DNA from: Pseudomonas fluorescens HK44
GTDB taxonomy: Bacteria; Pseudomonadota; Gammaproteobacteria; Pseudomonadales; Pseudomonadaceae
Direction of reading: 5' to 3'
Assembly (NCBI RefSeq): GCF_000217955.3
Contig: NZ_AFOY02000008.1
Span: 124,001-188,000 of the forward strand
DNA: 64,000 bases
The position numbers and the translations under genes were made by a program. Below, piece by piece: positions 63,307-64,000 of the stretch. The notes beneath the pieces were generated by a model, which saw nothing but the letters and a program-made list of their open reading frames with translations, had not been told where the DNA came from and did no database searches. Every line of letters begins with the position of its first letter. Position 1 is the first letter of the stretch.

Positions 63307-64000
63307 ATGATTTGGCCTTTTACACATGCCTGCGTCATCAATCTCGACAGCAGGAAGGATCGCTGGGCTCGCATACAGGCACACTTGCACGGTCTGGGGC
63401 TGCAGGCCGAGCGTTTCAGTGCAGTGTCGATGCATCGGCTGGACGATGATTTGCCTTCGCCGCAATTGCGCGAATTTTTGCTGCGCGTCGATGGCGACAG
63501 CGACAGGTTCGAGCACAAGTTGCGGGCTACTTGGGCCTGCATGCGCAGCCATCTTGCGGTGATTTCCATGGCCAAGGCTCGCGGCTGGCCGCAGGTGCTG
63601 GTCCTGGAGGACGATTGCGAGTTTGAGTCCTATGCGCCTGCGGTCCTGCGTCGGGTGCCGGCACAGTTGTTGTCGCGGGATTGGACCATGCTGTACTTGG
63701 GGGGTACGCTGAAAAAGGGCGGGCAGGCGCGCAAGGTGTCAGCCAACCTGGTGGCGGTCAGCCGGGTGCGCCTGGCTCATGCTTATGTGGTCAAGGCAGA
63801 GCTCTATGATCGGATCCTGCAGGAGGCGCCTCTCAGTGGGTTGCCGCTCGACTGGTATTACTCGGAAAACCTTCTGCCCACGACTCGCGCGTTCCTTGTG
63901 CGCCCCCTGCTGGCCCGACAGAGCCTGATGGTCATGAGTGATATCGAGCAGGTAGTACGCAAGCCCAAGCTCAAGACCCGACAACTCCTGGGCCGGCTGG
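63307..64000 (+). CDS. Glycosyltransferase family 25, cut by window end
   Basis: The frame from the ATG at 63307 stays open to the window end (231 codons). It starts HACVINLDSRKDRWARIQAH, the typical GT25 opening, followed by ERFSAVSMHRLDDDLP, LRATWACMRSHLAVISMAKA (conserved helix) and the metal-binding VLVLEDDCEFESY. MLYLGGTLKKG follows. Such enzymes add galactose or similar sugars to LPS core or O antigen. It begins 57 bases after the previous stop with a weak ribosome site. The C-terminus is not in the window. Confidence 0.8.
   Translation, partial: MIWPFTHACVINLDSRKDRWARIQAHLHGLGLQAERFSAVSMHRLDDDLPSPQLREFLLRVDGDSDRFEHKLRATWACMRSHLAVISMAKARGWPQVLVLEDDCEFESYAPAVLRRVPAQLLSRDWTMLYLGGTLKKGGQARKVSANLVAVSRVRLAHAYVVKAELYDRILQEAPLSGLPLDWYYSENLLPTTRAFLVRPLLARQSLMVMSDIEQVVRKPKLKTRQLLGRL

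Overview
This 64 kb window reads as a chromosomal segment of a Pseudomonas of the fluorescens group. The evidence is high-GC coding DNA, many short inverted repeats of the fluorescens REP type, and a gene order that follows, from memory, the P. aeruginosa block PA5023 to PA5000: selO, a large MscS-type channel, a K+/H+ antiporter, acyl-CoA dehydrogenase, rlmJ, msrA, dipA, aceF, aceE, glnE, then the LPS core genes. No rRNA, tRNA, CRISPR array, prophage or intact insertion sequence was seen.

Layout. 1-1.2 kb: the edge of a polyketide-like cluster of aryl polyene or xanthomonadin type (chain length factor and lysophospholipid acyltransferase), cut by the window. 1.6-4.5 kb: an orphan ParA, thioredoxin TrxC, a gene remnant, an orphan type VI secretion tube gene (hcp) with a good sigma-54 promoter, three palindromic repeats and an HTH antitoxin-like remnant. 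4.5-11.2 kb: selO, an MscK-like channel and nhaP2. 11.5-14.8 kb: an inserted chemotaxis block, with a receptor gene that carries a large internal deletion, a second ZapB-like/ZapA-like pair, and an intact receptor. 14.8-22.7 kb: acyl-CoA dehydrogenase and divergent putA/putP, whose shared control region holds four GGTGCAAC motifs matching known PutA operators.

23-31.7 kb is a type VI effector island: vgrG, a DUF4123 adaptor, a 1590-residue RHS protein with an AT-rich C-terminal toxin candidate, and a small acidic protein as candidate immunity. A DUF3077-type gene follows. 31.9-46.3 kb is housekeeping: rlmJ, msrA, dipA, a PhoD-type phosphatase, the pyruvate dehydrogenase genes and glnE. 46.5-64 kb is LPS inner and outer core assembly: waaF, waaC, waaG, waaP, a further kinase-like protein, carbamoyltransferase, glycosyltransferases, a Mig-14 protein, a de-N-acetylase, an internally deleted ssg, and a cut family 25 glycosyltransferase. 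An AT-rich DUF3800 gene and a DUF6124 gene interrupt this cluster.

The most notable signal is a structured leader that occurs twice, before the DUF3077-type gene (31220-31325) and before the DUF6124 gene (53797-53903, minus strand). Both copies fold into a 15-bp closing stem around a UUCG hairpin and a second hairpin with a 10-nt loop. The copies differ by several base-pair-preserving double changes. In both, the 3' arm of the closing stem can also pair with a downstream segment, which looks like a cis-regulatory RNA switch. Together with the RHS toxin/immunity pair, this is what most deserves follow-up.
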